Notes: generated from the sequence alone by a model not told the origin. Numbered from the stretch's first letter, positions 43,507 to 52,432 are shown. The stretch is DNA of 62,249 bases from Nocardioides carbamazepini (GCF_024614185.1 NZ_JAHTLF010000012.1:215760-278008), one strand, 5' to 3'. Made by a program: numbers and translations.

Positions 43507-44100
43507 ATGGGCTACGCCTATCGCTTGCAACCCGCCCACCGACGGAAGCTTCGTCGGATGCGGGAGCTCGTGGACGCTGCGGACGGATCACTCACGCCTG
43601 ATGAACTTGCCGCCGCCGAGGAGTACCTCTCCCTCCATGCTTCCTGCGAGGCGTATCTGCAGGCCCAGATGACCCAGACGGCTCCGCCCGAGCGACCTCG
43701 CTGCGCACAGGGCTACGGCAAGCGGGGCAGGGTCACCGCACCTGTCCAGACGAAGGTTTGCCCGGTCTGCAAGAAGCAGAAGTCGGTGCTCTCCTTCGAC
43801 GACGAGCTGGGCAAGTGCATCAAGTGCAAGTACAAGAAGACCAGCAGAGGCACCGGCAAGGGGAAGAGCGGCGGCGAGACGAAGAAGCCCGCGCCCACTC
43901 GAACCCGGAAGTGCCCAGTGTGCTTGCAGAGCGTGACCGTCACGCTGAAGGTAGGCGACTGGACAGTGGAAGCCCACACCAAGCAGACGCGCGCGGGCGT
44001 GACCGAGTGCAGCGGCGGCGGGCAGGTCACCTACCACGAACGGCGGGACGCCATGGATCGCCTCGTTCCCGGCAGCTTTGAGGGAGGCAAGAGGCGGTAG
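43507..44100 (+). CDS. Zinc-ribbon hypothetical protein
   Basis: A 197-residue protein with an N-terminal helix pair and two cysteine clusters: CPVCKKQ...CIKCKYKK (residues about 85-109) and CPVCLQS near 137. The linker is Lys/Gly-rich. This suggests nucleic-acid or protein binding through zinc ribbons; no enzyme motif is seen. RBS is GAGAAGGA. Confidence 0.55.
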   Translation: MGYAYRLQPAHRRKLRRMRELVDAADGSLTPDELAAAEEYLSLHASCEAYLQAQMTQTAPPERPRCAQGYGKRGRVTAPVQTKVCPVCKKQKSVLSFDDELGKCIKCKYKKTSRGTGKGKSGGETKKPAPTRTRKCPVCLQSVTVTLKVGDWTVEAHTKQTRAGVTECSGGGQVTYHERRDAMDRLVPGSFEGGKRR

Positions 44101-44185
44101 TCGTCCCAGACCTCTCGGACGGCGCCAACCGGTCCCTCATCGCCGCTTCGCCGACGGAGAGACCGGTGGCCCAGCAAACCCATTC

Positions 44186-44222
44186 GTGCGTTAGTCAACG
44201 CACAGGTAGGGTGGACCTACCG
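44186..44222. promoter_or_regulatory. Two adjacent inverted repeats upstream of an HTH gene
   Basis: GTGCGTT/AACGCAC around AGTC (44186-44203) and GGTAGG/CCTACC around GTGGA (44206-44222), with a TAGGGT box in the second. This is a likely promoter-operator for the operon starting at 44275. Confidence 0.45.
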
Positions 44223-44274
44223 ATGCCCAGGGACCACCGAGGTTCAGGGCCGGCCCCTACCGAAGGGACAACAC

Positions 44275-44907
44275 ATGCCGCTGCCGACGTTCGCTCCACC
44301 CGCGACACCCACGCCCAAGTCCGACACCCTCACCCGCACCCAGGCCGCCGCCCGGCTCGAGCTCAACCCAGCCGGCGTCGACAAGCTCGTCCGGGCTGGG
44401 ATCCTGAGCACGCCGATCACAGCCACGGCGGTCGAGCACCTGACAGGCCGTGACCGGCTCCAGGTGACGTCGGGCGCCCTCACCGTGCTGCGCACCGATG
44501 CACGGGAAGAGGCCGACCGCACGAAGTACCCCGCCGACCCCCGCCGGTGGATGGGCTTCCACGTCGAGCACAGCGACGACGAGCTCGAGGCCGCCAGCCT
44601 CCGGTGGTGGCGCTCCGACCCCGCCAAGGTCGTCGACAACGAGCTGTTCGTCGTGACCGTGGCGACCTTCCCGGTCGCGGCCTACCGGATCCTCGAGCGA
44701 GCCGACAGCATCACCAGGGCCGACGAGGACGTCCCGCGGCACCACTACGCAGGGCAGCTGCTCGCACGCGTTCACCCAGGTATGTCGGTGACCTACCCCC
44801 AGAACACGCCGGGCCACCTGCGCCGGATGGCCAAGCAGATTATGGACAGCTGCATCGCCGTCTCCAGCGGCGGTCCGATCGGTTACCTCGAGCCGAAGAC
44901 GACCTAG
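44275..44907 (+). CDS. HTH-like protein heading a nuclease-rich operon
   Basis: A 210-residue protein. Residues 18-60 (TLTRTQAAARLELNPAGVDKLVRAGILSTP) fit an excisionase/MerR-like winged helix. The C-terminal 130 residues are not recognised. RBS AAGGGA. Its stop overlaps the next start (TAGTG). It may autoregulate through the inverted repeats upstream. Confidence 0.5.
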   Translation: MPLPTFAPPATPTPKSDTLTRTQAAARLELNPAGVDKLVRAGILSTPITATAVEHLTGRDRLQVTSGALTVLRTDAREEADRTKYPADPRRWMGFHVEHSDDELEAASLRWWRSDPAKVVDNELFVVTVATFPVAAYRILERADSITRADEDVPRHHYAGQLLARVHPGMSVTYPQNTPGHLRRMAKQIMDSCIAVSSGGPIGYLEPKTT

Positions 44908-45728
44908 TGAGCACCACGACAGCCCACAAGGCAACACCAGACCCTGGCTCAGGTCCCTGCCTGCTGTGCGGTGCGCTCGCCGATCCGACACTCGAGCACA
45001 TCATCCCGCAGACCCTGTGGAAGCGGTTCGGCATCGACCCCAACCGCGAGGACCTCGCTCAGTTCTGGACGACCCTCTGCGACGCGCACAACCAGGCGAC
45101 GAGCGCCCTGCACATGCGGCCCGACATGATGAGCCTGATCGAGACGGGCGAGCCCGTGACCCGCAAGACGCTGGACCACCTCGGCGACTGGGCGGTCTGG
45201 GTCACGCTGCTGTTCGCCCTCGAGCGTGGTTCCGGGGTGCTCGCCGCCGAGACCAGTAGGGAACTGCTCCTGCGACGCTTCAGCACAGGCCACGGCGGCA
45301 CGCCCAAGGGCGTTCGGGTATACGCCGCGCGGGTCGCCGACTACGTCGAGCCCGCTGATCCGCCCAGGGTCCCCTACGCCCTCGCGCTCCACGGGGACTC
45401 CCGGGTCTACCTCGACGCTCTCCGTCGACCGAGCGGTTTCAGCATCCAGACCGGGCCGATCAACGCCTCCGAGTCCATCGGCATCGGCAAGGTCGTGCTG
45501 CTGGTCGTCGGCCGCACCTACCCGTCGGGACCGGATCACGACGACCGCTTGGACCAGGCCGCTGCTCAGGTCGGGTTGGAGCGCATCCGCCCGCTCGGCG
45601 CCGCACTCCCGGCCCTGAACCCGGCCCAGATCAGCATGGCCGACGTGAGCAAGGTCTTCACCGTGATCCCGTTCGGCGCCGACATGTCCTTGATGCCCGA
45701 GCAGATCCGGGCCCTGCCTTCTCTGTAG
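44907..45728 (+). CDS. HNH-like endonuclease domain protein
   Basis: A 273-residue protein whose N-terminus has an HNH/zinc arrangement: C18-LL-C21, EH (30-31) in EHIIPQTL, and C58-D-A-H61-N62. This matches HNH endonucleases with a zinc-stabilised beta-beta-alpha fold. The C-terminal 190 residues are unassigned and could recognise substrate. Coupled to the HTH gene before it. Confidence 0.6.
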   Translation: MSTTTAHKATPDPGSGPCLLCGALADPTLEHIIPQTLWKRFGIDPNREDLAQFWTTLCDAHNQATSALHMRPDMMSLIETGEPVTRKTLDHLGDWAVWVTLLFALERGSGVLAAETSRELLLRRFSTGHGGTPKGVRVYAARVADYVEPADPPRVPYALALHGDSRVYLDALRRPSGFSIQTGPINASESIGIGKVVLLVVGRTYPSGPDHDDRLDQAAAQVGLERIRPLGAALPALNPAQISMADVSKVFTVIPFGADMSLMPEQIRALPSL

Positions 45729-45807
45729 CGCCGCCCAAGCACCATGGCCCGGGCTGCCTCGTTCTGTTCTCGCCCGGCCAAGGGGCCCGGCGTGCCACGA
45801 TTCACCC

Positions 45808-46062
45808 GTGGGACTCTTCAAGCGCAGCGAGGCCGTCCGTGCCAAGAAGATCGGGGCTCATGCCCGACACGTCGACGAGGACGTCCAGCGCATCGACCTC
45901 AAGGTCACCAGCATCGACGGGGAGACGGCGACGATCGACCTGAGCCTCGACCAGACCCGTCAGCTGGTGATCGACCTGACCAACGCCTACGGAGCCTGCC
46001 GGCCGGCGCTCCTCGACCAGAAGCAGGTCGACCGGATCACCTCGTTCTTCGGGATGCGCTGA
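45808..46062 (+). CDS. Small hypothetical protein
   Basis: An 84-residue basic/helical protein (VGLFKRSEAVRAKKIGAHARHV...) followed by a beta segment. GTG start without a ribosome site. Overlaps the next start by one base (TGATG). Confidence 0.5.
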   Translation: MGLFKRSEAVRAKKIGAHARHVDEDVQRIDLKVTSIDGETATIDLSLDQTRQLVIDLTNAYGACRPALLDQKQVDRITSFFGMR

Positions 46063-46379
46063 TGGTCCGCTACGAGTACGACGAGGAAGCCAGCGCGGCC
46101 GAGCACATGGACGTGGTGTACGAGGTGGACGACAGCCCGGCACCAGTCTCGAGGTGGGTGGACGCCATGCGTCGACTCAACACGATCAACGACCCGCTCG
46201 CCCGCAAGTTCATCGCATTACACCGCGACTGCGGATCCGGCTCGGGAGTCTGCGACGACATCGACGACGATCCCGACCCGATGGATCGCCGCGCCGGCTG
46301 GGGCTGCGAGACGCCCGAGATCATCGCCTCGCACTTCGACATCGAGTACCCGCGAGGAACGGCGAGCGATCACCCGTGA
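46062..46379 (+). CDS. Small acidic hypothetical protein
   Basis: A 105-residue acidic soluble protein with two cysteines (RDCGSGSGVCDD) and a tail WGCETPEIIASHFDIEYP. Not recognised. Overlaps the following gene by 4 nt (GTGA), so it belongs to the same coupled series. Confidence 0.5.
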   Translation: MVRYEYDEEASAAEHMDVVYEVDDSPAPVSRWVDAMRRLNTINDPLARKFIALHRDCGSGSGVCDDIDDDPDPMDRRAGWGCETPEIIASHFDIEYPRGTASDHP

Positions 46380-47065
46380 GCTCGCGCGACTCCAACGCCC
46401 GGCTCGTCGACCTCATCCGTGCTGGCCTGAACCGCGCCGACCAACTCGGCCGCGCCCGGGTCCCGCTCAAGGCCTACCCGGCCGAGGAGCAGGAAGAGCT
46501 CCTCACACTCCTCCACGCCTACCTGTGGGACACCGCGGCGCCCTACGACGACGACTGGCACCGCTCCCCCGGAAACATCATGACCCTGTGGGCCGAACTG
46601 CTCGAGATCGGCACCGAGACCCGCCACCGGCTGATCCCGCTCCGCACGGACCTGGTCAAGGTCCTTACCCAGCGCGGCCTGGGCTACCGGACGCACCCAC
46701 GGTCGGTTCCCGTCCTGGTGCGGGAGTACAGCGGCCCCATCGAAACACCGGTCCACCCCGGCGACCCGCGCGAGACCTCGAGCACGATCGCCGTCGGAGC
46801 TTGGGGAGCCGGTTTCGGCGACGCCGCTACGACCGCAATCCGCAACGACGGCCAGGAGCGTCACATCGAGGTCAAGGGCGTCTCGAGTTCCATGCCCTCG
46901 GTCCTCCTGACGCGCAACGAGCTGCGCGCCGCCGAGACCGACACTGCGTGGCTCCTGGCAGTGGTGACCAACGCGCTCACCGACCCAACGCTGGCCGAGT
47001 ACGACCGCAAGACCGTAGCCGCGGCCGCGGATCCGACCATCTACCGCGTCAACCTCGCCCCGTGA
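46376..47065 (+). CDS. DUF3883-like PD-(D/E)XK nuclease domain protein
   Basis: A 229-residue protein. The C-terminal third contains D149...E165-V-K167-G (ERHIEVKGVSS), followed by SVLLTRNELRAAE, the pattern of DUF3883 and related restriction-like nuclease domains. The N-terminal half is helical. Coupled by overlap to both neighbours, suggesting a role in DNA cleavage or defence. Confidence 0.55.
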   Translation: MSSRDSNARLVDLIRAGLNRADQLGRARVPLKAYPAEEQEELLTLLHAYLWDTAAPYDDDWHRSPGNIMTLWAELLEIGTETRHRLIPLRTDLVKVLTQRGLGYRTHPRSVPVLVREYSGPIETPVHPGDPRETSSTIAVGAWGAGFGDAATTAIRNDGQERHIEVKGVSSSMPSVLLTRNELRAAETDTAWLLAVVTNALTDPTLAEYDRKTVAAAADPTIYRVNLAP

Positions 47066-47754
47066 CGCCGATGGAAACGCGAGTCGTTGCCGTCGACGTC
47101 GGCTCGGTTCGGAACAACTTCGCCTGGGCCGCTCTTGACCTTCCCGGCCGACGACCGGTCGGCGAGGGTGGCAGCCATCCCGAGGGCGCGGCCCTCGCTG
47201 TACTCGAGGCACTCGCCGGCGGCGTGCCCGTGGCGCTCGGGTTCGAGGCTCCCCTGATGGTTCCGGTCAGTCCGATCGGGCCCGTCGACGGATGGAGGAC
47301 CCTGGGGCAGGCGCGCCAGGGCGAGACCGCCGACGGTCACTCCAGGCCCTGGTCGGCCGGCGCCGGCAGCGGCGCCCTGGCCGCGGGGCTGGTGCAGATG
47401 GCCTGGGTGCTCGAGCGGGTGGGCTCCGGGGTCCCCGGGCTGCGGTGCACCACCCGGCCCGACCCGTGGCTGGCCGGCGACGCAGAACTGTTCGTGTGGG
47501 AGGCATTCGTGTCCGGCGTCGGAAAGCCCGTACCGGCGGGGATCACCCAGCACGCAGCTGACGCGGCCGCGGCCGCCGACACCTTCGCCGACCGCCTCGA
47601 GGACGGCTCGCTGAGTGCCTCCGACGTCGTCTGCACGCCAGCTTCGTCGTTCAACCTGGCAGCCGCGGCCGCGGCGTTCGCCGGTCTGGCGATCGCCAGC
47701 AACGAGCTCCGCGACCAGGTTCAGGTCTACCGCACCCGCCCGGCCCTCCTGTAG
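47062..47754 (+). CDS. RNase-H-fold protein, DUF429-like
   Basis: A 230-residue protein starting at GTG 47062 (overlapping) or ATG 47071. AVDVGSVRNNFAWAAL near the start and ALGFEAPLMVP at about 60-70 are the first-strand acidic and glutamate motifs of DUF429/RNase-H-like folds, usually predicted nucleases. The last gene of the coupled series; its 3' end runs 28 nt into the convergent gene. Confidence 0.5.
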   Translation: MTPMETRVVAVDVGSVRNNFAWAALDLPGRRPVGEGGSHPEGAALAVLEALAGGVPVALGFEAPLMVPVSPIGPVDGWRTLGQARQGETADGHSRPWSAGAGSGALAAGLVQMAWVLERVGSGVPGLRCTTRPDPWLAGDAELFVWEAFVSGVGKPVPAGITQHAADAAAAADTFADRLEDGSLSASDVVCTPASSFNLAAAAAAFAGLAIASNELRDQVQVYRTRPALL

Positions 47755-47999
47755 GTCACCCCGGGCGGCCGCGGCTGGTCCGGAATCTCCACCTCGAACA
47801 GCACGATCCGTTGCTTGGATCCGCACGCCCGCGCGAGGGCGCGCCGCTCAGCCTCGGTGGCGACGAACAGCGTCAGGCCGCGGAGCCGCTCGAGGACCTC
47901 GGCCGACATCCTGCTGACGACCGGGCTGATCACCCCCTGCGGCATGTCGTGGACGAACAGCGGCACGCCCATCGCCCACTCCGGCGCCGCGTCTCGCAC
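47727..47999 (-). CDS. Hypothetical protein, possibly 5'-truncated
   Basis: A 90-residue frame from GTG 47999. Coding-like sequence with a CQSC pair continues upstream in frame to just after the stop of the GIY-YIG gene but has no start codon there, so the original gene may have been longer and been cut by rearrangement. Function unknown. Confidence 0.45.
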   Translation of the reverse strand: MRDAAPEWAMGVPLFVHDMPQGVISPVVSRMSAEVLERLRGLTLFVATEAERRALARACGSKQRIVLFEVEIPDQPRPPGVTYRRAGRVR

Positions 48000-48107
48000 G
48001 CCGACGTAGCCCCGCGCCTCCCGGCGAACGAGCTCGACCGCCCGCGGCGTGAGTGCCTGCTGGCGGGCGAGCTTGGCCGCCGCACAGGACTGACAGAAGT
48101 GGGCGGA

Positions 48108-48918
48108 TCAGTTGCGGTTGAGGCCGTACCGGCGTGAGTCGAGGGCGTACTTGTAGTGGCTTTCGGCGGCGTCGATCTCGCGGGTGGGGGTTGCCGGGTC
48201 GAAGACCCGCAGCACCGACAGGCGGAAGCTGGCCGGGTCCAGGTTGCGGAGCTCCACGTTGCCGCCGTGGCCCTTGGTCGCGTAGGCGGCCCAGCGCTGG
48301 AGGATGTTCTCGGCGCCGTCGGCCTTGCCGACGTAGTGGCGGCCGTCGCGGGTGTCGGTGATGAGGTAGACCCCGATCACTGATGAGAGGGCGGTGCGCC
48401 ATGCGGCGTAGCGGTGCTCTCGGATGACGGCCTGCAGCTGGGGGTAGTCCAGCGTGAGGGCGTCGAAGCCGGGGAACCTCACGGGCTCGGCGTCGGCGAT
48501 CTCCATCACCGGATACGCGGCCGCGGTGGTCGCGTTGATCCTCCAGGTGCGCGGGGAGCGCCACTGGATCACCAACCGGTTCCGCAGGTCGCTCATCAGT
48601 TCCGACGGCTCGAGGTGGAAGGTGCGGAGCAGCCCGTCGTGCGCGGTCTCGCCGTTGTTGACCAGGACCGACCACAGCCGTGCGCGATCACCGCCCTCAG
48701 GCCGGAACACGATCCAGACCCTGGGAGGCGCGGCCGGGAAGGTGCGGGTGTTGGCCGACTGGACGCTCGTGTAGGCCAGGATCTCGACGTCGGAGGAGTC
48801 TCCGTGGATGCCCACGGTCCCGTTCTTCGTGCTCACGCACGTAGGCGTGCCGGATGACCGGCGCCTCAGCCGGGTCGAGGCCAGCGCTCGCGATGATCGA
48901 GGCGAAGGTGAGCGTCAC
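48108..48918 (-). CDS. GIY-YIG nuclease family protein, apparent frameshift near the start
   Basis: The main frame (48108-48836) ends in a GIY-YIG nuclease domain: GVYLITDTRDGRHYVGKADG supplies the GIY and YIG strands, and ESHYKYAL the glutamate. The expected N-terminus (MTLTFASIIASAGLDPAEAP, then VIRHAYVREHE) lies in another frame starting at 48918, overlapping the upstream stop. The two join only if one base is gained or lost between about 48800 and 48836. Either the gene is broken or the sequence has an error; an internal start at 48836 would drop about 28 residues. Confidence 0.7.
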
Positions 48919-49580
48919 TGGGGACCTTCCATTCCGGGAGCGGCGGCCGGCGCCGCAGCGATGCTGACCAGCACGTCGTGGCCGATTGAGGGGTCTACAG
49001 CGACGTGCAGTCCGAGGTCGGTGATCCGGCCGTCCTTGGGATGCCAGTCACGGTCGGGTCGGGTGCGTCCGAGTAGCGGGTCCAGGGCATCGATCGTGGG
49101 TTTCCAGAGGCTGAGCCAGTTGCGTTGAGGGCCGACGACGAAGGCGAGCTGCAGCTGGACGGCACCAGCGGGAATCTCAGCGGCGCCGGCGACCGCGGTG
49201 CGCACCTGCTCCTTGTAGACCTCGGTCTGGGACGAGGCGGTGGTGCGCACGGTGTAGGTCGGTGCCGGTGCGGGGGTCTCGTGCGCGGGTGCGACAAGGA
49301 CGCTTGAGATGTCCGCGTGTCCCTTGGTGCACCACATCGACACCAGGTGCTGGCTCCGGAGGTGGGTGGCCAGCGGGAAGGCGTAGTTGTCGAGGTCGGC
49401 CATGTCGATGAGGTCGCGCCCGCGTGGCAGCCCGACGTCGAGGCGGAGCGCCCAGGGGCCGCTCACCATCGCGGGTGCCAGCAGCTCGGCGGTGTCCTCG
49501 AGGTACTCGCGCAGCCGGACCTGGTCGGGGTCGGTGGCTTTGTTCCAGCTTGCCAGTCGCGGGACCTTCCGGAGCGTCAT
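48915..49580 (-). CDS. Hypothetical protein with weak RusA-like resemblance
   Basis: A 221-residue soluble protein. ATG 49580 has GGAGGGTGAGGGG before it. Segments LIDMADLDNYAFPL and SLWKPTIDALDPLLG...KDGRITDLGLHV recall the D-x-DN and K-x3-DAL...D motifs of RusA Holliday-junction resolvases but in a different spacing. Between GIY-YIG and PD-(D/E)XK genes, a DNA-processing role is plausible. Confidence 0.4.
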   Translation of the reverse strand: MTLRKVPRLASWNKATDPDQVRLREYLEDTAELLAPAMVSGPWALRLDVGLPRGRDLIDMADLDNYAFPLATHLRSQHLVSMWCTKGHADISSVLVAPAHETPAPAPTYTVRTTASSQTEVYKEQVRTAVAGAAEIPAGAVQLQLAFVVGPQRNWLSLWKPTIDALDPLLGRTRPDRDWHPKDGRITDLGLHVAVDPSIGHDVLVSIAAAPAAAPGMEGPQ

Positions 49581-49618
49581 CCCCTCACCCTCCGGCCTCG
49601 CGTACCAGCGGGCAGCGG

Positions 49619-50395
49619 TCACGGTCGGTGCACCGTGCCGGCCCGGTCGACCCACCACACCTCGATGTGCGCCGCGGCAAGTGACCCAGCCGTCTCGGCA
49701 CACAAGGCGCGGTAGCGCGGGAAGTCGGGCAGCGCGATAACGCTGCGCCACCCCGGCTCTTTGCCACGCAGCCGCATCGCGGCTAGCACCGCCTGGGAGT
49801 ACCAGTGGCCCGCCTGCGTGCTCGGGCTGGTGCGCTTGACCTCGTTCGCGCGCGCTGGGTCGGCGTAACCGCGGCTGGGGAATCCCTTGACCTCGATGCC
49901 GACCGTCTGGCCGTCTCGGGAGGCGATCACGTCAATGCCGTGTTCCTTGGTCGCAGTGTTCGCCACAGACAGGATCCGCCACCCATCGGCCGCCAATGCG
50001 GTCACCAGGGATGCCTGGACGTTGGCCTCGGTGTGCCACTCCCCCGCCAGCTCCGCTGGCTCGTCGGGATCCCGCGGGGACGCCGCGGCGGCCGGCGTGA
50101 CCGCGCTGTGGACCACCGGCGGTGCGGTGCGCGGCTCGACGTCGCCGGCGATCTCGTAACCGAGTGCCGCCAGGTGCCGGCGGGCGGTGTTCGACATGAA
50201 CTCCGATCGCGGGATCCCGGTGGCAACCTCGAACGCCTGGATGACCGGGAACCAGCTGCCGTTGACCATCACGGCGTGCTTGCGGATCGCGTCGGGTGCA
50301 ACGTCGGCCAGGCGGCTCTCCACGTCGTCACGGGACAACTCGTGGCGCTGCCCGTTCAGGGTGAAACGGATTGACGCGCGGCCCTGAGTCTCCAT
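49619..50395 (-). CDS. PD-(D/E)XK restriction-like endonuclease
   Basis: A 258-residue protein. The nuclease core is D155 (HGIDVIAS) followed by E168-V-K170 (GIEVKGFPS), the PD-(D/E)XK signature, preceded by an EANVQ...LAADGWRILSVANTATKEHG helix-strand typical of Mrr/VRR-like enzymes. The N-terminal 90 residues look like a separate DNA-binding unit (SRDDVESRL...RRHLAALGY). The enzyme looks intact. Confidence 0.65.
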   Translation of the reverse strand: METQGRASIRFTLNGQRHELSRDDVESRLADVAPDAIRKHAVMVNGSWFPVIQAFEVATGIPRSEFMSNTARRHLAALGYEIAGDVEPRTAPPVVHSAVTPAAAASPRDPDEPAELAGEWHTEANVQASLVTALAADGWRILSVANTATKEHGIDVIASRDGQTVGIEVKGFPSRGYADPARANEVKRTSPSTQAGHWYSQAVLAAMRLRGKEPGWRSVIALPDFPRYRALCAETAGSLAAAHIEVWWVDRAGTVHRP

Positions 50396-50422
50396 GGGCA
50401 GAAACTACGGCAACCGACCGAC

Positions 50423-51437
50423 TCAGCCTGGCGAGCTCGAGGCACGCCCCGGCCGAAGGGGTTCGACCACAGAGGGTCGCCCTCGGCTGGAGAGGTCTAG
50501 GCGCAGCCGGCGGTAGCGGGTGAGATGCCGCCACCGTCCGTGCTCGAACGCGGTGTCCGCCTCGACCTCGACGATCACCGTGGGCTCGACTCGGGTGATC
50601 GCCCGGGTTCGCGGCTGAACCGGCCCAGCTGGCGGGTGCTGAGTTCTGCCGGCCACGGGTGGTCATCGGCGCCGACGAGCACCGCGGCGAGCTCGGCCGA
50701 CTCCCTGGAGCTGAGCGGATGGGTCGCGCCGGCAACCCGAAGGCGGCCGGCTCCGTCGACCAGGCCGAGGATCAGCCGCACCGGCTGCTCGACAGGACCG
50801 ATGACTGCTCCGACGGTGGCCTCCTGTGTGTTGTGGATCCGCAGCTTCACCCAGCCTCGCTGGCCGGGGAGGTATCGCTGGCTGGCGCCCTTGGCGACCA
50901 GGCCCTCAACGCCGACGTCGGCCCCGGCGTATTCCTCCAGCCACCGCCTCGCTTGGGCGGGGTCGGCGGTCTGCGGGGTCAACTGCAGCGGCGGCCGCCG
51001 AGTCTCGGCGAGCTGCTCGAGAAGCGATCGCCTCACCCGCAACGGCTCCCCCCGCACGTCGGCGTCGTCGGCGGCGAGTAGGTCGAAGGCCAGAAAGGCC
51101 GCAGGCGCCAGCTGAGCTGGTGGCCGGCGGCGGCCGCGGTAGGCCAGCCGCGGGGCTAGAGCGGCGAAGTCCAGGCGCCCTCGCGCCACACCACGAGCTC
51201 GCCGTCGAACACGCTGCCCGGCTGCAGTTGCTCACACGCGGCGTCGACGATGTCGGGGAAGCCGGCGGTGAGGTCCGCGCCGTTGCGGGACCACACCCGA
51301 CAGCCCTCAGGTGTCCGCTCGAGGATGGCCCGGTAGCCGTCCCACTCGGGCTCGTAGACGGTGCCGCCGGGCAGAGCCGAGCCGGCCGGCAGCGTGGCTG
51401 CAGGCTTGGCCAGCATGGGCTCCCAGCGGGTTGGCAC
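50423..51437 (-). pseudogene. ATP-dependent DNA ligase, frameshifted and lacking catalytic lysine
   Basis: Three reading frames together spell an ATP-dependent DNA ligase of about 335 residues: 51437-51156 (adenylation start), 51189-50575 (rest of adenylation and OB domain, with GVEGLVAKG and WVKLR motifs) and 50656-50423 (C-terminal end, ITRVEPTVIVEVE). Joining needs one base at about 51165-51185 and another at about 50600. The motif I KxDG reads E31-W-D-G34, so the lysine that takes the AMP is missing even if the shifts are errors. Either a dead relic or a non-catalytic remnant. Confidence 0.7.
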
Positions 51438-51483
51438 TCACTCAGCGTACGAACCCGCTCCGGCAGTGCTGATCGAACACCTG

Positions 51484-51493
51484 TTCTATTCTA
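51484..51493. promoter_or_regulatory. TTCTATTCTA promoter motif, copy 1
   Basis: Contains TATTCT (51487-51492) exactly 7 nt before the ATG at 51500, a leaderless -10. The same 10-mer occurs at 56738. Confidence 0.5.
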
Positions 51494-51499
51494 GAAGGC

Positions 51500-51802
51500 A
51501 TGGCGGGCGGTTACGGGCGCGGGGCGGGCATCCCCTTGAAGGACCGTGTGCGCGTCGACCAGGCCGGAGCGCCAGCGCGGCCGCCGGCAAACAGCGCGGC
51601 CGGAGGACAGGATCACCCAGGGCGACACTGCTGGGTCAGCGTGCCCGTCGACGGCTCGCAGCCTCGCCCCGGCCTGCTCCTCGAGTGGCGCCGCGCTGGC
51701 CACCTGTGGGCGGGCCGGGTCGTCTACGTGGCGCAGCTGCGGCCTGGGCGCTGGGCCACGGTCGAGGAGTGGGTCCCGGCCGAGCTGCTCAGCACCGAGT
51801 GA
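51500..51802 (+). CDS. Small hypothetical protein, tandem paralogue A
   Basis: A 100-residue basic protein. The C-terminal half (SRPGLLLEWRRAGHLWAGRV... VEEWVPAELL pattern) is homologous to the next gene, so the two arose by duplication. A short beta-rich fold is likely; function unknown. Probably leaderless; overlaps the next start (GTGA). Confidence 0.5.
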   Translation: MAGGYGRGAGIPLKDRVRVDQAGAPARPPANSAAGGQDHPGRHCWVSVPVDGSQPRPGLLLEWRRAGHLWAGRVVYVAQLRPGRWATVEEWVPAELLSTE

Positions 51803-52068
51803 GTGACGTTGTGTCTGCCAACCCGCCGAAGAACGATGCTTGGAGACCGTACGGCGACGTGCGGTTCGTGCTGATCAGGAACGCGGGCCGGCTCAAGCCG
51901 TCCCGGGGGCTCGTCCTCGACTGGAAGCGTGAGGGCCGACGCTGGGACGCCTTGGTCGTCTGGCACGACGATGCCGCGCTCAAGCCGGTCGTGAAGATGG
52001 ACTGGCTGCCGGTCGAGGACCTGATCCCGGTCCCGGTTGACCCGAACTGGACGGGCCAGGTCGGCTAG
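51799..52068 (+). CDS. Small hypothetical protein, tandem paralogue B
   Basis: An 89-residue protein. GLVLDWKREGRRWDALVVWHD followed by VKMDWLPVEDLIPV parallels paralogue A (tryptophan at W, then acidic-W-x-P-x-E-L/D-L). GTG start overlapping the upstream stop. Unknown function; the pair faces away from the ligase gene. Confidence 0.5.
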   Translation: MSDVVSANPPKNDAWRPYGDVRFVLIRNAGRLKPSRGLVLDWKREGRRWDALVVWHDDAALKPVVKMDWLPVEDLIPVPVDPNWTGQVG

Positions 52069-52259
52069 CGCCGCTCGGCGAGACCGAGGCCGCCGGAACA
52101 GCGGCAAGCGCGGCGGCCAGGGAGTCGGGGACCTGGGCGAGCCGGGCGTAGTCGAGGGTGTCCGGGGTGGAGGCTGCCGGGCACGTCGCGGTGCCGCGGC
52201 GTCGGGCAGAGGCGTCGACGTCGCGCCGGAGCCGCATTTCGCTTGTCACGAGCAGCTGG

Positions 52260-52376
52260 TCAGCTCGCCCAGCTGAGCAGGTCCGGCGGACCCTCCAGGA
52301 CGCGCTCAACGCTCACGGTCCAGATCCAGTCGACGCGGACGGCCGGCGCGGCCGGCGGGTCGGTCAGATTGATCAT
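52260..52376 (-). CDS. Possible 38-residue protein
   Basis: ATG at 52376 behind a perfect AAGGAGG site 8 nt away; the product begins MINLTDPPAAPAVRVDWIWT and ends LLSWAS. Coding-like sequence continues downstream in another frame (to about 52070), so a longer gene interrupted by a frameshift is possible. Confidence 0.4.
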   Translation of the reverse strand: MINLTDPPAAPAVRVDWIWTVSVERVLEGPPDLLSWAS

Positions 52377-52432
52377 CGGTGTTGCCTCCTTGTCAGTTCA
52401 ACAGCGTAGGCGTGGACGCCGGCGACATCGGG

